Assembly: GCA_037043015.1 (NCBI GenBank)
Contig: CM073322.1
Span: 12,163,601-12,227,600, forward strand
Length of the DNA: 64,000 nt
Source of the DNA: Bryum argenteum
Taxonomy: Eukaryota > Streptophyta > Bryopsida > Bryales > Bryaceae
Direction: 5' to 3'
The notes beneath the pieces are model-generated. The model saw only the letters and a program-made list of their open reading frames with translations, did not search any database and had not been told where the DNA came from. The number at the start of each line of letters is the position of its first letter. Positions within the stretch are counted from its first letter, which is position 1. Position numbers and translations under genes: made by a program. Positions 1 to 11,029 of this stretch are shown one piece after another.

Positions 1-3000
1 CGTCTAGATTCCTGTTCATGAAGAATCGAGTGAGAATGATTGTCGATTGCCTAGAACCGCCGGTGAAGGTGATTCAGGACAAGGACTTGCGGCAGCCGAT
101 ATCGCTAGCGGGGTCGACACTGCGCGCGCCGCACGGTTGCCACGCGCAGTACATGGGCAACATGGGTAGCATCGCGTCCGTCACCATGGCGGTGATCGTG
201 AACGACCAGGAAGAGGACGCGTCGCGCGGGCGGCGACTGTGGGGATTGGTGGTGTGCCACCACACATCCGCGCGCAGCATTTCGTTCCCGCTCCGATCTG
301 CGTGCGAGTTCCTCATGCAAGTGTTCGGCCTGCAGCTCAACATGGAAGTGGAGCTGGCTGCGCAGATGAAGGAGAAGCACATTCTGCGCACGCAGACGAT
401 GCTGTGCGACATGCTGCTGCGTGACGCGCCCATTGGCATCGTGTCCCAGTGCCCTAATATCATGGATTTGGTCAAGTGCGATGGCGCCGCGCTCTACTAC
501 GGGAAACGATTCTGGCTCCTGGGAATCACGCCCAGCGAGGAACAGATTGCGGAGATTGCGAATTGGTTACAGGAGTATCATCCCGACTCCACTGGGCTGA
601 GTACCGATAGCTTGGCTGATGCGGGCTACCCCGGCGCCAATCTCCTCGGTGACGCTGTCTGTGGCATGGCCGCGGCTCGCATCACGCCCCAGGACTTCCT
701 CTTCTGGTTCAGGCAAGCTAAACGCCCTGCACTCAGATTTGTTTATCCATTACTATTACAGAAGAAGTATTGATTGCTGAGTGATCAGTGAGCAGCGAAT
801 TTACGTGACTTTCTTGATTCCTGCAGATCACACACTGCGAAGGAGATAAAGTGGGGTGGAGCGAAACACAACGCGGACGAGAAAGACGATGGGCGAAAGA
901 TGACACCGCGATCCTCATTTAACGCGTTTCTGGAAGTGGTTAAGCGGCGAAGTGTACCATGGGAGGATATCGAGATGGACGCAATACACTCGCTGCAGCT
1001 GATTCTGCGAGGCTCCTTCCAAGACATCGACGACAGCGAAACAAAAACCATGATCCACGCTCGGCTCAACGACTTGAAGCTGCAAGGCATGGAGGAGCTC
1101 AGCACTGTGGCGAACGAGATGGTGAGACTGATCGAGACGGCCACGGCACCCATCCTCGCCGTGGACTCCAGCGGATTCATCAATGGCTGGAACGCCAAAG
1201 TGGCGGAGCTCACAGGCTTGTCCGTGGGCGACGCCATGGGGCGATCACTCATCCAGGACCTCGTCATGGAGGACTCTGTTGAGGTCGTTGAGCGATTGCT
1301 CTACCTCGCCCTCCAAGGTACGCCACGCTCACAAGCTCGTACCATTCTCGTACTCCCGAACAAAACGAAATCATTGATCGATTGCTCGGTGCCCTTCAGG
1401 TGACGAGGAGCAGAATATAGAGATGCAGTTGAAGACGTTCGGGTCGCAGAAGTCGAAAGGGGCAGTGATACTAGTAGTGAATGCGTGCTCGAGCCGTGAT
1501 GTGCAAGAGAATGTCGTGGGCGTCTGCTTCGTCGGGCAAGACGTGACGGGCCAGAAAATGGTCCATGACAAGTTCACACGAATTCACGGCGACTACAAAA
1601 GCATTGTGCAGAGCCCCAACGCCTTGATACCCCCCATTTTCGGTAGCGATGAATTGGGACGCTGCACCGAGTGGAGCCCATCCATGGAGAAGCTCACCGG
1701 CTGGGCAAGAGATGAGGTAATTCAACCCCCTTTTTCTTAAAATTCTATTGCATCCTTTCGCCCTTTTCTGAACGCAAATCTGTTGCAGGTTTTGGGGAAA
1801 ATGCTGGTCGGTGAGGTGTTCGGAACACATCAAATGTTTTGCCGTCTCAAGGGGCAAGATGCAATGACGAAATTCATGATAGTGCTCAACAACGCAATGG
1901 ACGGTCAAGATACCGACAAGTACCCCTTCTCGTTCTTCGACCGCGAGAATAAATTCGTGGAAGTGCTGCTGACGGCGAACAAGCGAACCGATTCCGAAGG
2001 GTACATAACAGGGGTCTTCTGCTTTTTGCACATCGCAAGCCCGGAGTTGTTGCAGGTCAGAACCTCTCCAACGTCAAACCTCGTTCCATCCACTGCATTT
2101 GCTAGTATTAACGGCATCATTTCGTGCTGCAGGCACTTACTGTACAACGAGCAACGGAGAAAGTCGCGTTTGCGAAACTGAAGGAACTCGCGTACATCCG
2201 ACAGGAGATCAAGAATCCTTTATATGGTATCATGTTTACTCGCAACCTGATGGAGAGCACCGACTTGTCGGATGAGCAGAAGCAGTACATGGACACGAGT
2301 GCGGTTTGTGAACGCCAGTTGCGGAAAATCTTGGATGATATGGATCTTGAGAGCATTGAAGACGGGTAAGTAAACGTTCACCACGACCCTCCTCCACACT
2401 CCTTTAAGGTTTTTAGCCACTAAAGTTACCACTTCCTGCAGGTACTTGGAGTTGGAGACATCCGAATTTGAGATGGGGTCGATGATAGACGCCGTGGTGA
2501 GCCAAGGCATGATCACGTCACGAGAGAAAGGGTTGCAGCTGATCCGGGAAACGCCGCGTGAGATCACGGGAATGTGCTTGTTCGGAGACCAAGTGCGGCT
2601 TCAGCAAGTGCTTGCAGATTTCTTGCTCAACGCAGTGCGCTTTACGCCTTCCTCCGAGGGCTGGGTCGGCATCAAGGTGGTCCTTCAGAAAAAGCGCCTT
2701 GGTGGTGGCTTTCACGTTGTGCACTTAGAAATCAGGTACCCCTCCCCCCCTTCCCATCTCCTAAGCATTGCAACCCCTCTGCATTAGAGTTGAATTCATG
2801 CAACTTATGATTATCTCTTTGTTTTCAGAGTGATGCATCCAGGGGCAGGGCTACCGGAGGAGCTGGTTCACGAGATGTTCGACCGAGGGCGCGGCATGAC
2901 GCAAGAAGGACTAGGCTTGAGCATGTGCCGGAAGCTGGTGAAGCTCATGAACGGCGAAGTGAAATACATCAGAGAGACAGGCAAGAGCTACTTTCTGGTG

Positions 3001-3051
3001 AACCTGGAGCTTCCATTAACAGCTCGAGACGATTCCGGGACGCTACGGTAG
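1..3051 (+). CDS. PHY: Phytochrome photoreceptor, 5' truncated by window edge
   Basis: Red/far-red photoreceptor; the N-terminal PAS region lies before the window. Exons read as <1-712, 827-1317, 1400-1716, 1789-2055, 2133-2365, 2442-2735, 2829-3051, all in phase. The first exon carries the GAF domain with the bilin-binding cysteine in APHGCHAQY (codon 138-140) and most of the PHY domain. Next come two PAS domains ([14 protein letters not shown] near 1150; the second after [19 protein letters not shown] near 1590) and a histidine-kinase-related domain ([15 protein letters not shown] near 2205; [13 protein letters not shown] near 2925). As is known for land-plant phytochromes, the kinase-type histidine is not evident. 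The first intron (713-826) opens with GC (CAG|gcaagc), and using it restores the family sequence [15 protein letters not shown]. Apart from the window edge the gene looks intact. Identification is very secure; which phytochrome copy it is cannot be said. Confidence 0.97.
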
Positions 3052-4812
3052 CCAGCTTTTCGCTATTCTCCTTGTGTATAATCATCCCACAGCCCCTCCC
3101 ATTCTCCTTGTGTATCTCTACAGCAACCAAGCACCCAATCCTGAATCTCAGATCATGAACTCCGTGAGGAGACTCGCGTACAGGAGGTGACCTATGACCG
3201 AGGTTGAAGCTTTATCAACGATGACCTCGGGCGGCTTGGTATGTTTGACGACAGACTTACCTGCGTGAGGAGCAGTATTGGAGCCAAGATTTTTCATTAA
3301 GGCCTGTTTTTGTAGGAATTCAAAATTTTGAGAGAAAGAAAGTAAGGACGAGAGAATTTTTTTAGTATATCTCATGTACGCTTTTTTTATTGACGAACAG
3401 GCTTTCTGATTTCGTGTTGTTGAGGCACTATGCATTGTGTATAACTCATTACGAGTAGTTCGGGACGACTCCTGTTTACATGAAGACCTTTCAGGAAAAA
3501 CATTTCTTACTACAGACGTATTTCAAAAGCTAGCTGCTGATATTGATTTTTTTGACAAATATCTGCAGCTTTAAATGGATCGCCAGTTTGTGGTCTACGG
3601 ATACTTTCTTTTGTACCTTTTCCGCTGAATCTCCGCGTTTCTATTTTCGAAATTTTTCGAAGTTGAACACAGCAAGTTCTGCTGAAATTGCTGCATATTA
3701 TAGTGTCTTCTGCAGTTGGGAGCACTTGACATCATTAGGCTAGTTGAAGGAAGTCCCAATGTACAGAGAATGCGGTTCCTATAATAGTCTTGATTGGAGG
3801 CTTTAAAATATCATATGCTAGTATTGTCAAGAAAGAAGGTAATTTTGTTGGAAGTAAACCTTACGTGGGAGATTTTTAAAAAGAAAAACCTGGTCTTGCG
3901 TGGAACTGTAGACCTCTTGCATCGTGTGTTGTTACGCAAGTCTGTCAGGTTGAATGCACTGAACACGGTCATTTGGCGAAGTCTACAGTTCCGATGTGCA
4001 GACAGATTTCACCGAAGATATTATCTTGCAGCATATCAGCGCAATGACATTCTTTAGGAATTGTTCTTGCTGCATGAACATGGCCAGCATCCATTCTCCC
4101 CGTCTCCCCCAATCCTGAGTCTGTAACAGTGAAAGTACCTTGATTGGTCACTTGGATTACTTGCTAACAAAAGAAAATCGGTGAAAATAATATCATACAG
4201 GCAGACAGAATGTCCGCGTCAGGTTACAGTATGCCATTCCTGTTTTTCTGCAAAGATCGCTCGTTCCTTTTTTTCGGAAAAAAAGCCGTGGAAACCCTGC
4301 CGTAAAAGAGAGATCCAGGTTCGATAGCATTATTTATAGCCAATTGATATCATTGGAAAAGTTACCTCACATCACAGGCCGTAATGATTTGCGACAGCCT
4401 CAGTTGAATCAGAAGGTCAAGAATGAAACTTCCTCGGGGCACAGAATTCGTTCCTCCAGTCGTATTCATTTGACAATTAGAAAGATAGGTCAGCACTTCG
4501 ACAATGTCACATATTCTCGTGAAGAATGAGTGCCATGCCTGCATTGCTATAAAAAAGGAACGAGCACCAGAGCGCCGCCATCGATGGAGAGATTATCGCA
4601 TCTGAAGGCGGAGATTTGAACCAGGCCGTGATTTAGTGAAAAGCGACGAGATAAAGACGAGAACGCAACGAACAATGAGCAAACGCAGTAAAGGATCAAA
4701 CGATAAAATAGCACTCGCACGGAAGAAGACGTGAAGAAGCATCTTCTCACAAATTTGATATGATATCACATCAACAAGCTCACGCTGCGGACGTGAATGT
4801 CGGCAGGTCGCG
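3052..4812. other. Intergenic stretch, phytochrome to PMI1-like gene
   Basis: It contains the phytochrome 3' UTR and the upstream part of the next gene. I searched for the N-terminal NT-C2 domain expected of a PMI1-family protein and saw none. Open frames here (for example 3148-3435 minus and 3794-4057 plus) show no recognisable family, composition bias or splice support. A short exon joined through the possible acceptor at 4805-4806 (cggcag|GTCGCG) cannot be excluded. Confidence 0.5.
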
Positions 4813-7076
4813 ATGATGGACGAGTTTTTGAGCTTGCTGCATCCCAGCGATGAGATGGAATCTCTCAGATCTGAATATGGAAGCATAGATTCGCCAATGG
4901 CGCTTCTGTCGCAACAGGTCGAACTGGAGGCATTGCTTGAAGCTGGACTAGACCTGGACTTTCACTCGCCTGAGTATGCGAAATTCAGAATGGAAGCAGG
5001 AATGCAGCCTGAGAATGTTGAAGCGATCTCACCTTGCAAGGCGTGCAGCTTGAACTCGGATGCCGACAGCATTTTTGACATTTCAGGTACAACCTCGTTC
5101 TTTGTTGTTTCCCTTGTGCGAATCAAATGATACCGTGCACACTATCATAAAACGTAGCGCGCATTATTACTGAGTGTAGCGAAATTGGAGCCACGGGCAG
5201 GAAGAGTAAAGAAATTTAAGTGATACTTCCAGAGTTTGTTGACGAGGACGATGCGGAGCTTGAGGCGATCGTGGTAGCTGCAGAAGCGGAGCTGCAGAAA
5301 GCAACGCAAGTGTTGCAAAGCAGGGCACGAGCGAAGAGCCTGGAAAACGAGGAAACCAAAGCTCTAATGCAGGAATGGAGCCTCAACGACGAAGCATTCG
5401 AAGCCCCACCTCCTGTGCCATCACCCGATCTGACCATTGTTGCTCCGCCTCCACTGGCGGATGGAATGGGCCCTGTGCTTCACATACGTAATGGTGGATC
5501 CCTGCGTTCGATGAGCCCCTCGCATTTCCGCGAGGAAGACTTGGCCGGGCAGCTGGTGATGCAAGTAAGCAATCCCGTAGTGGTACCATCTGAAATGGGC
5601 GCCACCTCCATGGCTATTCTGCGCCGGATGGCCATGGCCGGAATGGAAGGGATGGGTACTCAAGCCATGAGGCACATGCCCTTGGAGGATCTCACAGGAA
5701 AAGGAGTGGACCAGCTCTTGGTTGAGAACCTAGGTGCAGAGACGCCTGGTGACCACGGGTAAAGTTTCTATATGCTCGTTGTGGAGTATTTGGAGCTGAG
5801 GTTCTCCTTCAGCTACGTGCACAAGCAAGGTTGATCATTTTGTTACATAAGCAACATAAGAACGTCCATACATATACCTTTCTCGAACGAGTTCGATGAT
5901 TACATACTGCAACGTAGGGCGTCTTGATTTTTGTGCTCTAGCTATTCTTATCTTAGTTATCAACATCGCTGTTAAAAAATCAAGTGTTGAAACAGCACCC
6001 TTAATTGCTAGTGATTGATCATGAAAATTTGGGCCAACAGGTATGCAGCTTTAGGGTACGGGGAAAGGGATGCAATCAACGTACGAGAGAAAAGCTTTTG
6101 CCGCAAAGATAGAGGTCGACGAGTGAACTTGAACGATGAATACATGGGGGTAGAAGAGCTGGCACCAATGGCCATGGCGAGGATTGAAGCTCTGGCTCTG
6201 GAGGGTATAAAGATACAAGCCGAGATGACGGACCAACATGCACCCTGCGTTGTTGAGGCTCTGGCAAGTGATCGAAACCATCATATGAGGTCGGGTTACA
6301 AACCAGTTGGCAAGCTAGCAAATTATGGAGCCGAGGATGACAGCCCCATGTCCATGGCCGTGTCCTTGGATGAGTGGATGCGCCTGGATGCAGGAGTATG
6401 TGGCGAAAACGAGACAGAGGAGCAGACATTGGCCATCATAGCTGCACACAATAGCAACAAGAGAGACGTTGTTGTATCAAAGCAGCAAGATAGGAAAAGC
6501 AATTCCAGCACAGGCTACATGGGTGATACCATAACGCTCGCCATGCTGGTGCAGCTCAGGGATCCTTTTCGTTGCAACGAGCCTGTTGGTGCGCCGATGA
6601 TGGCCCTCGTGCAAGCAGAGAGAGTGATGGTGCCTCCCAAGCCCAAGCTAAGCCGCCGCATTACCTCCTTGCCAGGTAAAAGAACAAGCAACGAGGAAGA
6701 GAATGACAACCAACCTCAAGTCGAGCAACGCCCTCAGTTCAAGATTGTCGGTGTTACTGTGGCCGGGTTGAACACAAATCAGACCTCCTCTCCTGCTGCC
6801 AGGAAACCAGAAGTCGGCTGGGGTAGTAAGAAACAACTCCAGGCCGGATCGCGATGGCTCACTGCTCAGGGGATGCAGAAAGCTACCAAAGCGCACCCCG
6901 CTCTAATAGGCAAGGCAGCAGCTCCAGAGGTCAAAGTACAACCAGGGGATTCATTGTGGAGTATTTCAGCTAAAGTTCACGGGTCCGGATCAAAGTGGAA
7001 AGACATAGCCCGTCTGAATCCGCATATTCGCAATCCAGATATCATTTTCCCCGACACCAGCATCCGGACACACTGA
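4813..7076 (+). CDS. PMI1/PMIR-like protein with C-terminal LysM-like module
   Basis: Homologue of PLASTID MOVEMENT IMPAIRED 1 and its relatives, which act at the plasma membrane/cytosol in light-driven chloroplast and nuclear positioning. Exons 4813-5086, 5233-5758 and 6041-7076 join in phase to 611 aa. Family blocks in order: an acidic coiled segment with AEAELQKATQVLQSRARAK; ETKALMQEWSLNDEAF; PPLADGMGPVLHIRNGG; GQLVMQVSNPVVVPSEMG; MPLEDLTGKGVDQLL; EELAPMAMARIEALALEGIK; SMAVSLDEWMRLDAG; and VGAPMMALVQAERVMVPPKP. The last ~50 residues (VQPGDSLWSISAKVHG, DIARLNPHIRNPDIIFP) read as a LysM fold. The NT-C2 domain that normally opens the family is absent. The frame stays open upstream of 4813 behind a possible acceptor at 4805-4806, so the true start may lie in an unseen exon. 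Family assignment is from memory of motifs; start uncertain. Confidence 0.85.
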
Positions 7077-8179
7077 CACCGACAGATTCTTTGAAGTTTC
7101 AGGAACGCCGTTCCACTTGTAAAGACACCATTCGTGTTCCTTCTTTCTCTTCGAGCTTGAATTGGTAGTATGCAGAATTTAATTCATTGTACATACTTGA
7201 GAGGTAAAAGGGAAATTGTTCCATACCTCGAGCACATTTAAGCTCCTCAAATAGACAATGTCAAATGCCCGGATTTTTCCCTTTTCAGTGAATCCATTGA
7301 GTTATGTTTATCTCTGCAATACCTTTCAAATGCACTTGATTAGGTTCTTACCAACTCTACGAGACGGTGTGAAGCTTTTCATGCATCAAAATAGCATATT
7401 CAATTGCTGCTGTGAACCGAAAGGCAAAAGTTTAGCTATTCTAACAGGGCAACAGTGGTGAATGCTGAATTGCAATCTCGAATACAATATTTTCAGACCA
7501 TACAGAAGAGATGTAAGACCAAAATATCGAAAGCATGAGATTGCCCCTCAGAGACCAGGCACCTGTCTGGCATTGAACATGCGATGTGGACATGGAATCT
7601 ACTGTGTCTTTCTCTTCCTACTTCATCAAAATTGTACTAGACCAGTGGTAGCCTCTAAAATAATCTATACCTTGATGCCTACAGCTGGATGACTGAACTA
7701 TGATCAGGACCACCATAGTAGACCATTTACATGCTTCGCATTACCTCCCATCTCTACATCCCGCTTGTGTTTTCAGAACGTCTCCGAATTTCTCCAACGC
7801 TGGCATGCTTTTGTATGATCAGAAGGAGATTGATGCTCCATGGTCCTCCAACCTTGAGCTTGCGGGGACTCACGAACCTGCTAGTGTGATTCTTCCCAGC
7901 ATCATGAAAGTCTTCTGACGCTAACCCTGTCATCGTATTGTAAAGCTGTCAGTTCAATCGTTCAAAGAACTCTACTCAGATGAGCCGGAGTTAGCTTGTC
8001 ACCGATTTAAACGGTCCGACTGTGCGACCCTCTGCAGTCTATAAACAAACCTTAACGAGTGAACGTAGTAAACACACCTTAACTACTTGCCCGTGATCTT
8101 CAAACCATGAAACTGGACTTCCCTTTCGCGTGTGTTTGCAAAGTCTCTGAGTCTTGACCTGCATATGCCGACAAATGGT
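7077..8179. other. Intergenic, nothing recognised
   Basis: 3' flank of the PMI1-like gene followed by about 1 kb with no supported gene. An open frame at 7700-7918 lies after a splice-acceptor-like tract but matches nothing I know and has no upstream exon, so I do not call it. Confidence 0.4.
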
Positions 8180-8900
8180 CACCAAGCTATTCCCACTTGT
8201 CGAACTTCAGTGGATAAACCCAAAAACTTCAATGAATGTAAATCCAAAACATGAACAGTATCTGTAGCAGCTGAGAGAGTGCGCAACTTGTGTGATAACC
8301 TTGCGCAACTACAAATCTCCCCAACCAATCGAGCACAATTAAAATGAAAATCAACAATCACAAGGATCACGTCAATCAAACTTCAGATTTTAGAGAACAT
8401 AACCTAACTCTGAAACCCTGATCTGTCTGCTCTCAGACATCGAAAAGAAGACAATGCCAAGAATATTACCTCGTTGCAAATTATTGTTGACAATTGGTCG
8501 CGGCTCCTCGCTGTTGCTCTTCTCTAACAAAATCTGTATCCGGGTTGAAAGTGGCGGCAACCTACTCCAAAATTCAAATTAACATCACCTCTTCAAACCG
8601 CCGCATCAGAACTCAAGACGTACTAAGTCACAAAGACCTAATTGTAGCACAAGAAGCACAGAATCTTGCACAATTTAATTATGTGCACCACCTCGGCATC
8701 AAATATCCAAATCTGAGAACGTAAACCACCTCTATACCATAAATTAGGTCATCCACAAGTTCAATCTCCACTCCTTACACTTAACAAATTGTGTCCAAAT
8801 AATGATTTCACTTTGAATTTCTCAAAAACCTAACCAATTCGCTAGTATTCACTATAATTCACGCTTATCTTGCACTCTGAATCTTAATGGAAATGCGTCA
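8180..8900 (-). repeat. Diverged duplicate segment, copy 1
   Basis: Read on the minus strand, this block aligns by eye with 10480-10992. Shared runs include ATTGAAAAGAAGACAAT-type sequence near 8440 and 10732, GAGAGTGCGCAACTTGTGTG near 8275 versus GAGAGCGCGCAAGTTGTATA near 10543, and a TTAGGTCATCCAC run near 8745 and 10878. The frame that is open in copy 2 (VEVFYVLKGELSEAEVVLKP) is broken here. It looks like a decayed gene fragment or a segmental duplicate; origin unknown. Confidence 0.6.
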
Positions 8901-8909
8901 AGCGCTTAC

Positions 8910-9178
8910 CTGCTACCAGCTCGCCCGATTTCCTCCTCGACAGCAGCTCGGAAGCTCGCGAACTTGTCCTGCAAATTGCGATTCTCCAGCCGAAGCGCAT
9001 CCAACAGCGTCGACTCGCCTTTCCTCATCCGCTCGATCTCCTTATCCTGGTCAATGAGACGCAACGCCAGCACAAGCGTGGACGCCGCAAGGGCCATGTT
9101 GCCTAGCCCATGCTTCTGCTTCTTCAACCTCTGCCAAAAGGTGATGCTACTACTGTTTCCTTCTCCAATGCTACTCAT
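8910..9178 (-). CDS. Small membrane/coiled-coil protein, first exon only
   Basis: Unrecognised protein. The frame starts at ATG 9178 and runs about 89 codons to a strong donor (AGCAG|gtaagc) at 8910, so the last codon is split and at least one more exon is expected at lower coordinates. I could not place it, because the sequence there is the decayed duplicate. Visible features are a short basic stretch (WQRLKKQKHG), a hydrophobic segment (MALAASTLVLALRLI, about residues 28-42), then a charged heptad-rich helix (DQDKEIERMRKGESTLLDAL and on to residue 85). That is the layout of a single-pass membrane protein with a coiled coil. Could be an organelle outer-membrane or endomembrane factor; function unknown. 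Confidence 0.55.
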
Positions 9179-10479
9179 ATTGGCAAACAATGAGCCTCTC
9201 TTGCATTCAGCTTCCGCAACAACACGGCCTCGAAACAGAATTCCTATTGAGAGAGACGCTACTGTAGCCTTCTGAGGCGTATGCTAATTACCGTGGGTTT
9301 CTAAATACAGTGTCTTCCTTTGACCATAAAGCGAAAGAGTGACAATGAAAAAGACAATTACGAATTTTAAATTCCGAATCAAGTCACATACTAAGTGGTT
9401 GTATGTGAGTTGTTTGAATCAAATTTTTTATGAGCAAGTAGTGTCATCAATTGGTGAACTTGAATACTTTTTAAAGTGAGTATTACTAGTTTTGACCCAA
9501 GTGGTAATGTTTAAGGAACAATATTCATGGAACCTTATGCATTTATAAGATTTTTTTAATATTCATATAATAAAAGCTCAACCATTTCCTTTAAAATTTT
9601 ATCAAATCACTTGAAATAAATCTATGAAGTAGATTGATTTTACACAATCTTTTTCTTAAAGAATAAATTCCAAACTAAAATAACACGAGCTAGTGATAGT
9701 GCTCTTTGTATGATGGAGGTGATGCACATTTGGTACAGAAGTGAGTGAGGAAGACATAGAGTGACTCCCTATGGATTTACAATCAGCGGAAGACCCTTGT
9801 GCTTAAGCTAATTTTTGGGTGTCTCATGCTATACCTCCAAGATCCGACCCAAGTTAGCTCAAGCTTTTCTTGCGATTAGTTCTAGTATCTCACTGAACTA
9901 GATTTATATAGCTTAGTTTTTTGCAGGTGTTAGTAGATCTCCCTCTTCTAAAAACTTGTGGCCATGTGCTTTGTATTGGTTTCTCTCTTGTTTTATTACT
10001 ACTGAGAAAGGGGTCTCAATGGAAACGATTCACAGCACAACCTACTTAGTTACACATGAAAGAATGTTTCCCTTTACAACTTATTCACTACAATTTGTTT
10101 ACTACGACTTGAGATGCTCCTTGAGATGTAATGAATAAGTTTAAGAGTGCCTTAATTTCTTTGATCAATCATGGTAACAGTCAGTGACCAGTGGATGCCA
10201 TGTCCTGTGCCAATTCATGATTCTCTCATGTTTGGTCATGTTTGGTTTGAGTAGAGGGAACGAATAGACCTCAAGTGGCACAAAGGACACGAGCTTGCGA
10301 GCTGATTTGCGAGGGGAGAAGATCTCGACCTGCTGCAGAGGAGGAGGTGGGGCGAGCTGGTAGCAGATGATCGCTACGAACATTTCTTTGACTCCTGTGA
10401 GAGGATTTTAGAAGCGGAGTGCAAAATCTTAGTAAACACAAATCGTAGTTACGATTAGCGAATTCGCCAACTTTTTGTG
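9179..10479. other. AT-rich intergenic stretch
   Basis: About 1.3 kb, AT-rich between roughly 9300 and 9700. No frame with supporting homology, no tRNA and no clear terminal repeats seen. Confidence 0.4.
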
Positions 10480-10992
10480 AGGGGATTGGTGGATTTAAAC
10501 GAACAGGGTAGATTGTCGAATCTTGAATTTCGACTGTAGTTGTGAGAGAGCGCGCAAGTTGTATAACCACCTGGCGCAACAACAATCCGATTTTATTTTG
10601 TCGATCACAAATGAATTGACATTCAACAATTAAAGAACAAAGCTTGGATTTTAGAAAAACTTCAAACCCTAATCTGTCTGCCTTATGACTCTCTGCAGGT
10701 TCATACGTAGCCCCCTGTGCAATTCTTTACATTGAAAAGAAGACAATACCAGTAAGGCTCAGTAGGCGGATTGTAGCATACGACACTCGTAATACTGCAC
10801 ACTCTTCGGCTTGAGCACCACCTCAGCTTCAGACAACTCGCCTTTGAGAACGTAAAACACCTCAACATCATTAGTTAGGTCATCCACCCCTACATGACGT
10901 AAGTTGTGACAAATTGTTAAGCTCGGGCTTGATTTCGTTTTTATGCTGGTGTATTCAGTGAGGGAATGACGTCGCAGGTGTTGATATAGCAA
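10480..10992 (-). repeat. Diverged duplicate segment, copy 2, with gene-like frame
   Basis: Second copy of the segment at 8180-8900. On the minus strand an open frame ends in DLTNDVEVFYVLKGELSEAE followed by VVLKPKSVQYYECRM, preceded by an acceptor-like CATGTAG near 10890. That is protein-like sequence and might be a terminal exon. No upstream exon fits between here and the PPR start at 11030, so I read it as a gene fragment. The family is not recognised. Confidence 0.5.
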
Positions 10993-11029
10993 CCTCTGCG
11001 GCGATGACGATTGAAGGAGATTTTCTTGG

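Noticed and set aside
3148-3435. 95-codon minus-strand frame after phytochrome
   Set aside because: No homology or splice context; it overlaps the likely phytochrome 3' UTR.
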